Origin: Odobenus rosmarus divergens
Lineage: Eukaryota; Chordata; Mammalia; Carnivora; Odobenidae
DNA: 64,000 nt
Assembly (NCBI RefSeq): GCF_000321225.1
Contig: NW_004450302.1
Span: forward strand, 2,314,808-2,378,807
Reading direction: 5' to 3'
The position numbers and the translations under genes are program-made. The notes below the pieces were generated by a model, which was not told the DNA's origin, searched no databases, and worked only from the letters and a program-made list of their open reading frames with translations. Numbering within the stretch: position 1 is the stretch's first letter; each line of letters starts with the position of its first letter. Of this stretch, positions 1 through 12,000 are shown piece by piece.

Positions 1-106
1 GAGGGGCAGGGGAGAGGGAGAGAGAATACTCAAGCAGACTCCCAGCTGAGTGCAAAGCTCAACACGGGGCTCCATTCCAGGACCCTGACAGCCACCCAGG
101 CACCCC
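1..106 (-). mobile_element. CanSINE, partial at window edge
   Basis: Reverse-strand copy: GA-rich body, then caggaccctgacagccacc and the head complement ccacccaggcacccc. The tail side is cut by the window start, and most of the tRNA-like region is deleted. Confidence 0.85.
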
Positions 107-144
107 AAAAATAAAAAAATATTTTTAAAAGTTTTTTGGTCAAG

Positions 145-227
145 CTGCCTGGCTGGCTCAGTTGGTAAAGCATGTGATTCTTGATCTTGGGGTTGTGGGT
201 TTGAGCACCACATCGCACGTAGACATT
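145..227 (+). mobile_element. short tRNA-only CanSINE
   Basis: Head ctgcctggctggctcagttgg through cacatcgcacgtagaca without the CT-rich body. Flanked by ttttttggtcaag at 132-144 and 228-240. Confidence 0.85.
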
Positions 228-239
228 TTTTTTGGTCAA

Positions 240-700
240 GGTTAAGTTTGGTCAAGTTTAATTTTATCATTTCTTAGTGATATAGTAAAGTGTCTGCTTA
301 TAATGCTTAATTTACATATATGCATTTTAAATAATGTTATATAAAACATTGATATGTTAGTATTAGACTAATGTAAACAATTTGGAAGTATAGCTTTTTC
401 TTTTCTACTTCAATGAAGCATATTTATTCAGACTTTTCATGTATCTTTACCATATAAATGGCTCTCCACTCTTTGAACAATCTAATAGTTCCAACAGCAA
501 ATAGTATCTTCTGAAGTATTTGAGATAGATCCATTTTTGACTCGATGTACTCTGTTGTAGCTGGAAATTTTATCCCTAGCCGTAAGTCCCTATTTATATA
601 ACATTAGTAAAAGTGTTATTTTGTTAATACATCTAATATGGGTAGTATTGATGCTCTCCATGACACAGTCACTTAGTGTATTGCTTTTTGAAGTGATTCA
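240..700. other. AT-rich intron 2 sequence, no feature seen
   Basis: No exon, no recognised repeat. Confidence 0.5.
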
Positions 701-1035
701 TTTATTCTGCTAATATTTGACTGAACATACTATGTGCCAGAAACCATTCTAGCATTGGAGGTAGAGGACAAAACCAAGAATCAACATTCCAGATACATAT
801 ATTTGATTTGGAAAGACACAATAGCAAATATGTAAAGTTGTGATAAGTGCTCAGAAATCACAGTAAGAGGATGTGGAGTTAGGATTGTTCTTTAAGGTGA
901 TGAAACAGATCTCTAAATAAGTGATTGACATAAAATATGTAGATATTTGAGGAAAGAAACTTCTAAGCAGCTGTAGAAACCCTGAGGTTGGAGAATGCCT
1001 GCAGAGTTTGAGGAACAACAAAGGCACTGGCAGCA
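700..1035 (-). repeat. L2 fragment (left part)
   Basis: Resembles the reverse complement of the L2 3' end: actatgtgccagaaaccatt, then gataagtgctcag. It continues at 1460 after an L1 fragment. Confidence 0.55.
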
Positions 1036-1044
1036 AAATGAGTT

Positions 1045-1440
1045 GTAGTTATTGTATATCCTCGATAACATTTTTGTTTTTAGTCCTTTTAGATTTATCC
1101 ATTCTTGTGGGTATGTGGCAGTATGTCATTGTGGTTTTAATTTGCATTTCCCTGATGACAAATGATTTTGGGCATTTTTTTGTTTTTTGGCCATTGATGT
1201 ATTTTCCTTTGTGAAATTGTTTGAGTATTCTGCCCATATTTTAATAGTTTTTAGGTATATCCTCTGTAAAATATTTTCTCTTAGTCTGTGGTTTTCCTAT
1301 TCATTTTCTTCACAATGTCTTTTAATAATCACAAGTTTTAAATATTAATGAAATTTGATCTATCAAATTTTTTTTCTTTTATGGCTAGTGCTTTTTTGGT
1401 CTTCTCTCAGAAATATTTAGCAACCTCAAGCAGAATTTCA
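1045..1440 (-). mobile_element. L1 fragment, antisense
   Basis: Contains tggttttaatttgcatttcc and flanking text typical of reversed L1 ORF2 3' sequence. It separates two L2 parts, so it inserted later. Confidence 0.65.
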
Positions 1441-1459
1441 TTCTGAACATTATGGGACT

Positions 1460-1700
1460 GCATTAAAGGCTTTGATCTCACTGATTACCCTGGCTGCTGT
1501 GCGAAGAATACATTATAAAGCAGCAAGAGCGGAAACAGGCTAGTTAAGAGGCTACTATGGTAGTCTAGGAGAGAAATAATTGTACATTGGACTGGGGTTG
1601 TAGTGATGGGGGCATTGAAAAATCTGGAGTTAAAGATACAGGCTACTGAATTTGCTTATTTGGAATGTGTTATGAGAGACAGTCATGGAGGGAAGCAGTT
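1460..1700 (-). repeat. L2 fragment (right part)
   Basis: Continuation of the 700-1035 relic: ggctgctgtgcgaagaatac and aagaggctactatggtagtc match the same old LINE family in reverse. Confidence 0.5.
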
Positions 1701-1896
1701 CGGATGATTCTGTATTTCTGGTTTGAGCCACTGGATAAATAGTGGTGCCATTTACAGAATATCCAAAGCTACAATTGAGCAACGTTATTTTAAAGTCTAA
1801 TGTATGTTTGTCAAGTAGTATGTTGTTCAATATAAAGTAATTGGAAGAGTGTCCCATAATACAAGAGACTTTTTAAGAAATTCAAATATATGATTA

Positions 1897-2100
1897 TGGG
1901 GCACCTGAGCTGGCTCAGTCAGTTAAGTGTCTGACTCTTGGTTTGGGCTCAGGTCATGATCTCCTGGTCATGGGATCAAGCCCCAAGTTGGGCTCTGTGC
2001 TCAGCACAGAATCTGCTTGATCCTCTTCCTCCACCTCTGTCCCTCTCCCTGCTCAGGTGAGCACACGTGCGCTCTCTCTCTCAAATAAATTAAAAAAAAA
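1897..2100 (+). mobile_element. CanSINE
   Basis: Full element from the gggcacctgagctggctcag head to the A-tail. Flanked by a target duplication of about 22 bp (1875-1896 and 2101-2122) with two differences. Confidence 0.92.
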
Positions 2101-2273
2101 AAAGAATTCAAATGTATGATTACTACCGTCTTTTCTAAGAAAGAATTTTAGAGGAAATTTTACTGGTTTTTTTTGTATACATGTAATAGAGTTGGTATGC
2201 ATATTTGGAAGCATGTGCTAGAATGGAATCTAGCAATACAATACTTGATTGTTTCAACTTAACTGCTATTCTT

Positions 2274-2604
2274 GGAGCACCTGGCTCACTCGGTGGAGCA
2301 TGTGACTCTTTTATTTTTTTTAAGATTTTATTTATTTATTTAGAGAGCATGCATGTGTGCACGAGCAGGGGGAGAGGGGAGAGAGAATCCCAGGTAGAGT
2401 CTGTGCTGAACGTGGAGCCTTGATGCAGGGCTTGAGGCAGGGCTCGATCTCACAACCCCGACATCATGACCTGAGCCAAAATCAAGAGTCAGACGCTTAA
2501 CACACTGAGCCACCCAGGCACACCACATGTGACTCTTGATCTCAGGGTCGTGAGCTCAAGCCCTACATTGGGCATGGAGCCTACTTAAAAAAAAAATAAA
2601 ATAA
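2274..2604 (+). mobile_element. short CanSINE interrupted by an inverted CanSINE
   Basis: Head at 2274-2310 and remainder at 2538-2604 (ending tggagcctacttaaaaa). The reverse element between them is bracketed by catgtgactctt at 2299-2310 and 2526-2537, so it inserted here. Confidence 0.88.
2311..2525 (-). mobile_element. CanSINE nested in the short element
   Basis: T-rich tail complement, GA-rich body and ccacccaggca head complement. Target duplication of 12 bp. Confidence 0.9.
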
Positions 2605-2609
2605 AAATA

Positions 2610-2797
2610 GGGGCACCTGGATGGCTCAGTTGGTTAAGTGTCTGCCTTTGGCTCAGGTCACGATCTCAGGGTCCTGGGATTGAGTCCCACATTGGGCTCT
2701 CTGCTCAGCGGGGAGTCTGCTTCTCCCCCTCACTCTCCCTCTGTGCTCTCTCTCTCTCTCAAATAAATAAAATCTTAAAAAAAAAATTAAAAAACCC
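2610..2797 (+). mobile_element. CanSINE following the short element head-to-tail
   Basis: Starts in the A-tail of the preceding short element. The outer pair is flanked by ctgctattctt at 2263-2273 and 2798-2808. Confidence 0.92.
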
Positions 2798-3129
2798 CTG
2801 CTATTCTTTTGGTTTTTTATCTTCATTACCAATTTGAAGCTTTTTTGTGCATTTATAAAAACAAGTTAGTTTTAATAATCCTTTATGGAGATGGTCTTTG
2901 ATCATAGACCATAATGCTGTTTTATATTTTTGTCAGAAAAGTACATTCTTAAGCATTAAGGTGATTCTTGGCTTCCCTGTAGACTTAAGTATGATTCTAT
3001 ATGTGGGAATCAAGTTTGAGCAAATCTTGAGTTATTATCAGCAAAAGTCATTGTTTCAGTAGTGATTTCATCGTATTGTATATATGCCAAGTTGTAAGTT
3101 TCTTTTCAAATTTATAGGAATTAGTTTAT

Positions 3130-3285
3130 GATAGTAGAAAGAATTTTGGAATAGGAAAGGAACTGAATTCTAGTCCAGCTATGTGAACTTAGGCAAATCA
3201 TTAACTTTATATATTTCATTTTCTTCATCTGTAAAATGAGGAATAATTGATTAAAGTTCTTTTAAAATCTGAGATTATAGCTTCT
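3130..3285 (+). repeat. MIR
   Basis: Tripartite MIR core: attctagtccagctatgtga, then cttaggcaaatcatt and cttcatctgtaaaatgagg. Confidence 0.75.
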
Positions 3286-3556
3286 TACTGGTTTTGTGAA
3301 GATCTAGCTTTATAAAGATGTTTGAACCATCATGATATTAGAAACATTGAAAATTCAATCTTAGGGTGATTCATAAAAAGAAATGAACTGTGGGCATCTT
3401 GCCTGGCTCATAGAATGTTATTAAATCTGAATCACTGTTACCTATATCAAATTTAAGTCCATGACTAATAAAGCTACCTTTTCTCTCTTAATAACAGTTT
3501 CATTGAGATACAATTCATATACCGTACAATTCACTCATTTAAAATGTACAATTCAG

Positions 3557-3906
3557 GGGGCGCCTGGGTGGCTCAGTTTAAGTGTCTGCCTTTGGCTCAG
3601 GTCATGATCTCAGGGTCTTGGGATCGAGTCCTCGCGTTGGGCTCCCTACTCCGGGGAGTCTGCTTTCCCCTCTGCCCCTCCCCCCCCACTCATGCTCACA
3701 CTCTCTCTCAAATAAAATCTTCTTTTTTTTAAAAGATTTTATTTATTTATTTGAGAGAGAGAATGAGATGGAGAGAGAGCATGAGAGGGGGGAGGGTCAG
3801 AGGGAGAAGCAGACTCCCTCCAGGACTGTAGGATCATGACCTGAGCCAAAGGCAGTCGCTTAACCAACTGAGCCACCCAGGCGCCCACAAATAAAATCTT
3901 TTTTAA
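3557..3906 (+). mobile_element. CanSINE with a second CanSINE in its tail
   Basis: Head ggggcgcctgggtggctcag at 3557; body to 3726; tail resumes at 3889-3906. Target copies of aaaatgtacaattca at 3541 and, with one change, 3907. Confidence 0.92.
3727..3886 (-). mobile_element. CanSINE nested in the tail of the preceding one
   Basis: Reverse copy flanked by aaataaaatctt at 3710-3721 and 3889-3900, the host SINE tail. Confidence 0.9.
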
Positions 3907-3921
3907 AAAATGTACAGTTCA

Positions 3922-4135
3922 AGGCACCTGGATGGCTTGGTTGGTTAGCATCCAATACTTGGTGGTTTTGGCTCAGGTCATGATCTCAGGGTTGTGAGAT
4001 CGAGCCCCAAGCTGGGCTCCATGCTTAGCCCAGAGTCTGCTTGAGATTCTCTCCCTCTCCCACTGCGTGCATACACATGCGCATGTGCTCTTTGTCTTTC
4101 TGTCTCTCTCTTTCAAATAAATCTTTAAAAAAATT
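3922..4135 (+). mobile_element. CanSINE at a re-used target site
   Basis: Head aaggcacctggatggcttgg; flanked by the second and third copies of the same 15-bp target (3907-3921 and 4136-4150). Confidence 0.9.
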
Positions 4136-4879
4136 AAAATGTACAATTCAGTGGTTTCTAGTATGTTCACAGAGTTGTGTAGCCATCACCAGAATCAGTT
4201 TTAAATGTTTTCATTAGCCCATAAAGAAAGTACATTTCACCTCAAACTTACAGCCCTAGGCAACCACTAATCTACTTTCTATCTCTCTAGATTTGCCTAT
4301 TCTGAACATTTCTTATAAATATATGGCCTTTTGTGTCTGGTTTCACTCACTTAATATAATATTTTCAAGGTTTATCCATATTGTAGTATGTATCAACACT
4401 TTATTTCTTTTTGTTGTCAAACAGTATTCCATTATATACCACATTTTATCTGTTCATCATTTGATGGACATTTGGGTTGTTTCCACTTTTTGGCTATTAT
4501 GAATAATGCTCCTACGAACATCTGTGTTAAGTTTTTGTGTGGGTATACATTTTTATTTCTCTTGGATATATATATATATCCCCACTAGGAGTGGGATTTC
4601 TGGGTCCTCTGGTAAGTCTACTTAATAATCATTTGAGGAACTTCCCCAGGCTGTTTTCCCAAGTGGCTGCACCATTCAACATTCCTACCAGCCTCTACAT
4701 TCCTTCCAGCCATGTATGAGGGTTCCAGTTTCTTTACATCCTCCCTGACACGTAGCATTAGCTGTCTTTCTGGTTATAGTCATCTTAGGTGTGAAATGGT
4801 GTCTCATTGTGGTTTGATTTGCATTTCCCTGATGGTTAAGGATATTGAGCATCTATTAATGTGCTTATTAAGGCTAGCT

Positions 4880-5260
4880 CTTTCCCTAAAGAGTCAGCTG
4901 AGCATTCTGAAGTATCAAATAAGCAATGTCTTCTCACTCCTGCTAGAGAGTAAATCAAAGCCTAATTTAATCCACACATCTGTTTTCACCTTTATTTCTG
5001 TAAAATGTAACAATGAAGAATTTTATTGGAAGTAAGTATGACCTGTGTTTTAGTTAGAATTGTTACCTGTCTTTGGTTGGGGGACAGAACTTTCATTGAT
5101 ATATCTTTAACACTGAAATCTCGGCAATTTGCACAATCTTTCAAACGTTCATGAGTAAAACTACGTAGAAAGTATCTTAGTCACACGAAGATGGCAATGA
5201 AGCGTGTCTGGGAATCTGGCAGAAAACCTTTTCACATTTATAGAAGGAGTATTTCCCTTC
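4880..5260. other. intron 2 sequence, no feature seen
   Basis: Unique-looking DNA without an exon. Confidence 0.5.
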
Positions 5261-5278
5261 TATCATAAAAGTTTTGTG

Positions 5279-5475
5279 GAAGGGGCGCCTGGGTGGCTCA
5301 GTCGTTAAGCGTCTGCCTTCGGCTCAGTTCATGATCCCAGGGTCCTGGGATCGAGCCCCGCATCGGGCTCCCTGCTCGGCCAGGAGCCTGCTTCCCCCTC
5401 TCCTACTCCCCTGCTTGTGTTCCCTCTCTCGCTGTGTCTTTCTCTGTCAAATAAATAAATAAAATCTTTTTTAAA
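5279..5475 (+). mobile_element. CanSINE
   Basis: Full-length copy; target duplication aaaagttttgtg at 5267-5278 and 5476-5487. Confidence 0.94.
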
Positions 5476-5608
5476 AAAAGTTTTGTGAATTAATACAAGA
5501 TATATAACTGTTTCAGGAGCATATTTAATTTGGGATGTGAACTAAAATAGGTTAGTCTGAAATGATACTTTTGTTAATAGAAAATTTATTGAGAATATTT
5601 AGTTTTAG

Positions 5609-5712
5609 GGGCACCTAGCTGGCTTAGTTGGTAGAGTGTGTGACTCTTGATCTCAGGGTCTTGAGTTCAAGCCCCAGGTTGGGCTTAGAGCTTACTTAAA
5701 AAGGGGGGGGTA
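5609..5712 (+). mobile_element. short tRNA-only CanSINE, first of a pair
   Basis: ggggcacctagctggcttag to gagcttacttaaaaa. Shares one outer target duplication with the next element. Confidence 0.88.
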
Positions 5713-5903
5713 GTGCCTGGGTGGCTCAGTCGTTAAACATCTGCCTTCGGCTCGGGTCATGATCCCAGGGTCCTGGGATCGAGCCCCGCATCGGGCTCCC
5801 TGCTCAGCGGAGAGCCTCTTCTCTCTGTCCCTCTGCTGCTCCCCCTGCTTGTGCTCTCTCCCTCTCTCTCTCTGTCAAATAAATAAAATCTTAAGAAAAA
5901 AAA
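5713..5903 (+). mobile_element. CanSINE, second of a pair
   Basis: Full-length copy starting after a G-run. gaatatttagttttag at 5593-5608 and 5904-5919 brackets both elements exactly. Confidence 0.93.
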
Positions 5904-6015
5904 GAATATTTAGTTTTAGTAGAGATTTTGCTCTTAAAAATGTTAATTGCTGCAGTCTGGATTTTGTCTTAGTCCAGTTAGATTTGTGAAGTAATGTTTT
6001 TAATTTCCATTCCAG

Positions 6016-6093
6016 AAATACATGCTACAGGATTTAACTATCAGAATGAAGATGAAAAAGTCACCCTGTCTTTTCCTAGTACTCTCCAAACAG
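6016..6093 (+). CDS. NPEPPS: NPEPPS exon 3
   Basis: 78 nt between a ccag acceptor and a gtaagag donor. It starts with two bases of a split Glu114 codon and ends with the first base of Gly140. It encodes [20 protein letters not shown] and onwards, part of the N-terminal beta domain. It is the first coding exon in the window; the preceding 6 kb contains no sequence matching exon 2. Confidence 0.97.
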
Positions 6094-9000
6094 GTAAGAG
6101 TCGTGGCTTTTGTAAAATCCCATGATGAATAGTGACATCTTATTTCTTCCAAAGAAATTTTTTGTATGCCATTTTTTTTCTTGTTTTAAGCAGATTAAAT
6201 ATTAAGACAGAACTTTTGAAAGAGCTTCATTGCAGCTTTTGGGCCACCAGGACAAAAGGAGACCAAAACTAATGATCATTCTACCCTAGAACATAATGCA
6301 TTGTTTTTCACCTTTTCAGTCTCAGCGTTTTAAAAATACAGTTACCCAGCTCCATCTTCCAGTAATTGAGTCCACATCTTGGAGATGAATATCCCACAGT
6401 TGATTTTGATGTATAAAAGTATAGTGTGGGCATGGAAGGAAAGGTTTGTTGATATAATATTATTAGGTAGGGGTGCCTAAGTTGGCTCAGTAATGGTTAA
6501 GTGTCCACTCTTGATCTCAACTCAGGTCTTAATCTCAGGGTTGTGAGTTTTCAAGCCCGGCCCTGGGCTCCATGCTGGGTGTGGCACCTACTTAAAAAAA
6601 TAATAATAATGGGGTACCTGGGTGGCTCAGTCGTTAAGCCTCTGCCTTCGGCTCAGATCATGATCCCAGGGTCCTGGGATCCAGCCCTCCATTGGGCTCC
6701 CTGCTCTGCGGGAAGCCTGCTTCTCCCTCTCGCTCCCCCTGCTTGTGTTCCCTCTCTGGCTGTCTCTCTGTCAAATAAATAAAAAAAAAATCTTAAAAAA
6801 AAAAAGATGATAATAATCCAGATTGTATCATCAGGTATAAAAGCATAAAGAAAAAAGACTTTCTGAACTTAATGTAGTGTAAGAAATTGTATACAAATCA
6901 CTTGGTAAAGCACTAAGACTTCGATTAATGATCAATTGAAAAGCAACAAGTGGAGTGCACTTGTCATGATGAGCACCAGGTGATGTACGAAAGTTTTGAA
7001 TCAATATATTGTACATCTGAAACTAATATAACACTGTTAACTAACTGGAATTAAAATAAAAAGTTAAAAAAAAAGTAACAGGTAATTTGTATGAAAGAAA
7101 ATGCAATGACTAAAACATGTGAAAAGATATTTGGCTTCCTAGTAATGAGAAATATGAAAACAGCAGTTACTGATATACCAGTTTTTGCCTGTTTTGTGAG
7201 CTAAAGTTAAATAAATTCTCAGTGACTACCTTGATATTACTGGTAGGAGTGTAAATCCATGCAGTGTATTTGGAAGGCAGTCTGGCAGTATGTATCAAAA
7301 GCCTAAAGATGTTCATGTCTTTTGACCCAGCAATTCTGGTAAGAGCAATATATCCTAAAGAAAAATCATAAATGCAGGGAATGTTTTATGCCTAGAAATG
7401 TCTGTTGAGACATTACTTAAGGTAGTAAAAAATTAGAATGAATGTATTACACTAAAGGAGTAATTATGACATCAGTATGGTGGAATATATATAACAATTA
7501 AAAGTGAGCTTTATGAATTCTTAACACTCTGAAGTGCTTATTATAATGTAAAATTGAAAAGCAGAATACAAAATTACATAGGGTGATGAATCATCTCTAA
7601 AATGATACAAATAAAATGATATATCTGGTTTTTTACATAATTATTCTTATTTATACCTTTTTTTAGTTCCCGTAATTTCTATACTGATAATATATTGCCT
7701 TAATATAATAGTATTTTTAGAAAAATTTTAAATTGGAGTTTTATTTTTTATTTCAGTGCTCTTTTATTTTGCCTTCTTCTAACTAGAATGTCTTACATGA
7801 AATTATTATAAAAATAAATGTGTTGCCATGAACATGTATTAAAAGATACCAAAGAATATAACATAAAAATTGAGATTTCTGTTTTTCTCACCCCTTCCAC
7901 TTCCATTGTCTTGTGAATCCTTCCAGAAATATTTTGTGTATCTATAAGTATATGCATACATTTTAATCCACAAATGGGATCACAAATCTCAGTGGGCTTA
8001 CAACAAATATTTCCTGCTCACACCTGGCCCCGAGGACTCCTGTAGCCATATCTCTGTCTTTGCTTAAGAGCTCTGCTCAGCTCACAACTCTTCTCATTCC
8101 AGGACCTGTAGTGGGCCGCTACTGTCAGCAGCATGCTGTTCTCTCCCATGGCAGAGGGCAGAAGCTCGGGGATGGGGGCAGAGACAAACTACAAATATAC
8201 ATTTCAGGTTTCTGCATGGATGGTGGTATACTTGATGTCCATTCACATTTCATTGGCCAAAGGAAATAGCATGGTCAAGCCCAAAGTCACTGGGGCCACA
8301 ATTACCAAAGATTTGATTAAACTTCTACTCTGAAAGATAGAGTAAAAAGCCAAATAGTAATAGAAATATAGGAACTTGTTAAAAGCAAACACGAATGAAA
8401 AGAAAGTCTCAAAAAAAAAAAAACCCACAAAACAAATTAATACCCTTAGAAATACTGTTAATATCACATTCATTAAACAAGAACACGACAGGGGAGCCTA
8501 GGTGGCTCAGTTGGTTAAGTGTCCAACTCTTGATTTCTGCTCAGGTCATGATCTCAGGGTCATGAGATGGAGCCCAGCCTGGGCTCCACGCTTAAGATTC
8601 TTCCTCGCCCTCTGCCCCTCCCCCTACCGCTTGTACGCGCTCTCTCTCTCTTAAACAAAAACAAGAACAGGACAGAACATTATCAAACAAAGAATTACAG
8701 CAAGAAAACTTTTGGAAATTATAATACAATAGAAATAAAAAACTATTCTAATAGGACTTTTGGAAGATGAAATAGAGAAATCTTACACATGGTATGAAAA
8801 TTTGAGTACCAATCTAGCAGAACCAACATTCATCTAGTAAAAGAGAGGACAGAGAAAATGAGAAGAGAAAATTATTAAAGATACAAAAGAAGAACATTTC
8901 TTTGAACGGAGGTGATTGGAACCTTCAATTTGAAAAGGTACACCACTAAAAGAAAGAAAGAAAAGGTAAACCATTAAGAGGGGCTAACTCAATAAATGTA

Positions 9001-12000
9001 AAAAATCCCATACCAAAGCAAATTTTAGAACTTTGGGGGATAAAAGTGAGGCTCTTGAAAGGCTGGGTGGCTCAGTCAGTTAAGCATCTGACTTTCATGA
9101 CATTTCAGGTCATGATCTCAGGGTCGTGGGATCGAGCCTGTCGTCGGGCTCCACACTCAGTGTAGAGTCTGCTTGGGATTCACTCTCTCCTTCTCCCTCT
9201 GCCCCTACCTCTGTTGGCACTTGGTCTCGAATGAATGAATAAAGTGAGGCTCTCAAAGAGTTTCTTCCCAAGGGCAGGGGGTTGGGAGGAAGGAGGGAAG
9301 ACTAGCAGATTACCTTCAAAGTTCAGGGATCAAAATAGCAGTAGTGGTAGACTGGGGGTGGGGGATGGGCAAAATGGGTGAAAGTGAGTGGGAGTTATAA
9401 GCTTCCAGGTATGGAATGAGTAAATGGGGGATTAGAGGTACAGCATAAGGAACATAGTGGTATTGTAATAGTGTTGTATGGTGACAGGTGGTAGCTACAC
9501 TTAATGGTGAGCATAGCAAAGAGTATAGAGTTGTCAAATCACCATGTTGTACACCTGAAACTAATGTAACACTGTCTATCAACAATACTTGAATGAATTT
9601 TAAAAAAGGAATAGCAGTAGACTAACCATCAGGAACAATGGAAACTAGACTCTAATGAAGCCATTCCTCAAAATTCTGAGTGTATCTGATTTTCAGCCTA
9701 GAATTAATTCTATGCTTAGCCAAATTGTGAATTTAAAGAGGGTAAAAAAGGATATTTTCAGATTTGCAAGGTCACAGAAAATTTAATTCTTTTCTGTAAA
9801 AGATGTAGGAGTGGGAGATGTAGTTTGGCTAAAACTTCACTTTCTATAGTAAGAAGAAAATAATGTGTAAAATTGAAAAATGAAGAAATAGCTATGTAAG
9901 CAAGGTATTTAGAAATCACAGAGTTGCTACTGGGGGCAGTGTAGGGAGTAAGATAGCATTGGGCAGGGACCTGCAGCTTATATATAAGCCTATACTACTT
10001 TATGAGTTTTAAAGTAGGAACCATTACTTTGATAGAAATAAGATAAAAAAAATTTTTTAAGATTTTATTTATTTATTTGACAGAGAAAGACACAGCGAGG
10101 GAGGGAACATGACCTGAGCCGAAGGCAGACGCTTAACCACTGAGCCACCCAGGCGCCCCAATAAGATAAAATTTTTAAAAAATTTAAAATCTGTGGGGCG
10201 CCTGGGTGGCTCAGTCGTTAAGCGTCTGCCTTTGGCTCATAACCCTTCGGCTCAAGTCAGGATCCCGGGGTCCTGGGATGGAGCTCCGCATTGGGCTCCC
10301 TGCTCCGCGGGAAGCCTGCTTCTCCCTCCCCCGCTCCCCCTGCTTGTGTTCCCTCTCACTGTCTCTGTCAAATAAATAAATAAAATCTAAAAAAAAAAAA
10401 ATTTAAAATCTGTATCATTACAGGCTACATTCTATGATCACACTGTGAGATTAAAATCAGTTGCAAAAGAGAAAAAAAAATCCCTTCTCATATATTTGGA
10501 AAAATTGTACCTCTGAAAATTAATATCAAAGAAGATTTGTTATGGAAATTAGAAAATATTTAGAACTGAATAATGAAGTTACATAATATGTAGGATGCAA
10601 GTAAAACATTACCCAGCATATTTAGTTAAGACTGAAAATTAATCAGCTAAGTATCAAGATCAAAGTTAGATAAGAATGGGTAACTTTAAAAAAGAAGAGA
10701 GAAAGATTTAAGAGCAGAAATTAAAAAATGGAGAGGAGCAAAAATATTTTAAGATTTTATTTATTTATTTGTCAGAGAGAGAACACAAGCAGGGGGAGAA
10801 GCAGGCTCCCCGCTGAGCAAGGAGTCCAATGCGCGACTCCCATCCCAGGACCCTGGGATCATGACCTGAGCTGAAGGCAGACACTTAACCGACTGAGTCA
10901 CCCAAGCGTCCCAGGAGCAAAGATATTTTAAAACAAGTTTTTAAAATCATTCCAGAAGATAGATAAATCTGGCACGCACGTGTGTGTGTGTGTGTGTGTG
11001 TAAAGATAGCAGATTCAGTTGTTCAGCATTAGGAAATAGGACATTATTAAGTCAAAAATTTCAAGATACTAGATTTATCAAAAGAAGCTAGAATGTATTT
11101 GCCAGAATTGAGCAGGTAAGAATAGGCAGAAACTCCTAGAAGGAGCGTGTGTGTTATATGTATACATACAGGTATAATACATGCATGTTTCTATTGAATG
11201 CTTAATCTGTGCCAGGTACCATTTTATGTGCATCATAAATACTAATTTATTTAATTCTTTTTGAGATAGTTTCTGTTACCTGCACTTTATATATAAACTA
11301 AGGCACAAAGATGGTTTAATTAAATAACTTGCCCAATGTTAATAGGTGTTAGGTGGCAGAGCCTGGATTTCAAACGCATGCAGTTTAATCCAAAATTCTA
11401 TACTTCTAACCACCATATTGTGCTTTTTATTTTTTAATTAAATATTATAAAAATATAATACATGGTTTAAAATTCAAATGATATATAGTGGAAATATGTT
11501 TGCCATCCTAGCCCTTTCTTCTTCTCTCAGCTCTTCTCAGAAGCAACCAGTTTCCTATGTATCCTTTTAAAACCATTCAGTGGTTTTGTAAGCATTTCTG
11601 CATATACTGTTTAAGAACACAGAAACTAACATGCTATATCATATTCTGCATGCTTCTTTTCCCTTACGTGTCTGTGTGTGTGTATGTATGTGTGTGTGTG
11701 TCTGTGTAAATAAAAGAGGTCGGGGGCACCTGAGTGGCTCAGTTGGTTGAGCTTCTGACTCTTGGTTTTGGCTCAGGTCATGATCTCAGGGTTGTGGGAT
11801 TGAGCCCCATCTTGGGCTCCGTGCTCAGTGGGGAGTCTGCTTGGGATTCTATCCCTGTGTCCCTCCCCCCATTCTCTCTCAATCTCTCTAAAATAAATAA
11901 ATAAATCTTTTTAAAAAATGGGTCAGTTATCAGTATATAAGAGCTTTGTCATTCTTGATGAGAACTATTTACAGCAGACATGGTAAATTGTGAAGTCATT

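Larger units (their letters stand above)
3490..4870 (-). mobile_element. L1M-type fragment, antisense, split by CanSINEs
   Basis: Reads as reversed L1 3' region: tttcattgagatacaattca at the start, later tgttcatcatttgatggaca and ggtttgatttgcatttccct. Three SINEs at 3557-4135 interrupt it; the rest is contiguous on either side. Confidence 0.8.

Noticed and set aside
3557..3640. tRNA-Lys gene-like sequence at SINE heads
   Set aside because: The heads are tRNA-derived but lack a proper cloverleaf and CCA-end context; they are SINE promoters.
5274..5462. 62-codon ORF (and similar ones at 10193, 19190, 28193, 36499, 49178, 54922, 61175) that look like a recurrent small protein family
   Set aside because: All are translations of the CanSINE head and body, read in whichever frame is open. 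The similarity is repeat identity, not a gene family.
1..6015. NPEPPS exon 2
   Set aside because: No sequence encoding the expected residues before Glu114 was found; exon 2 must lie upstream.
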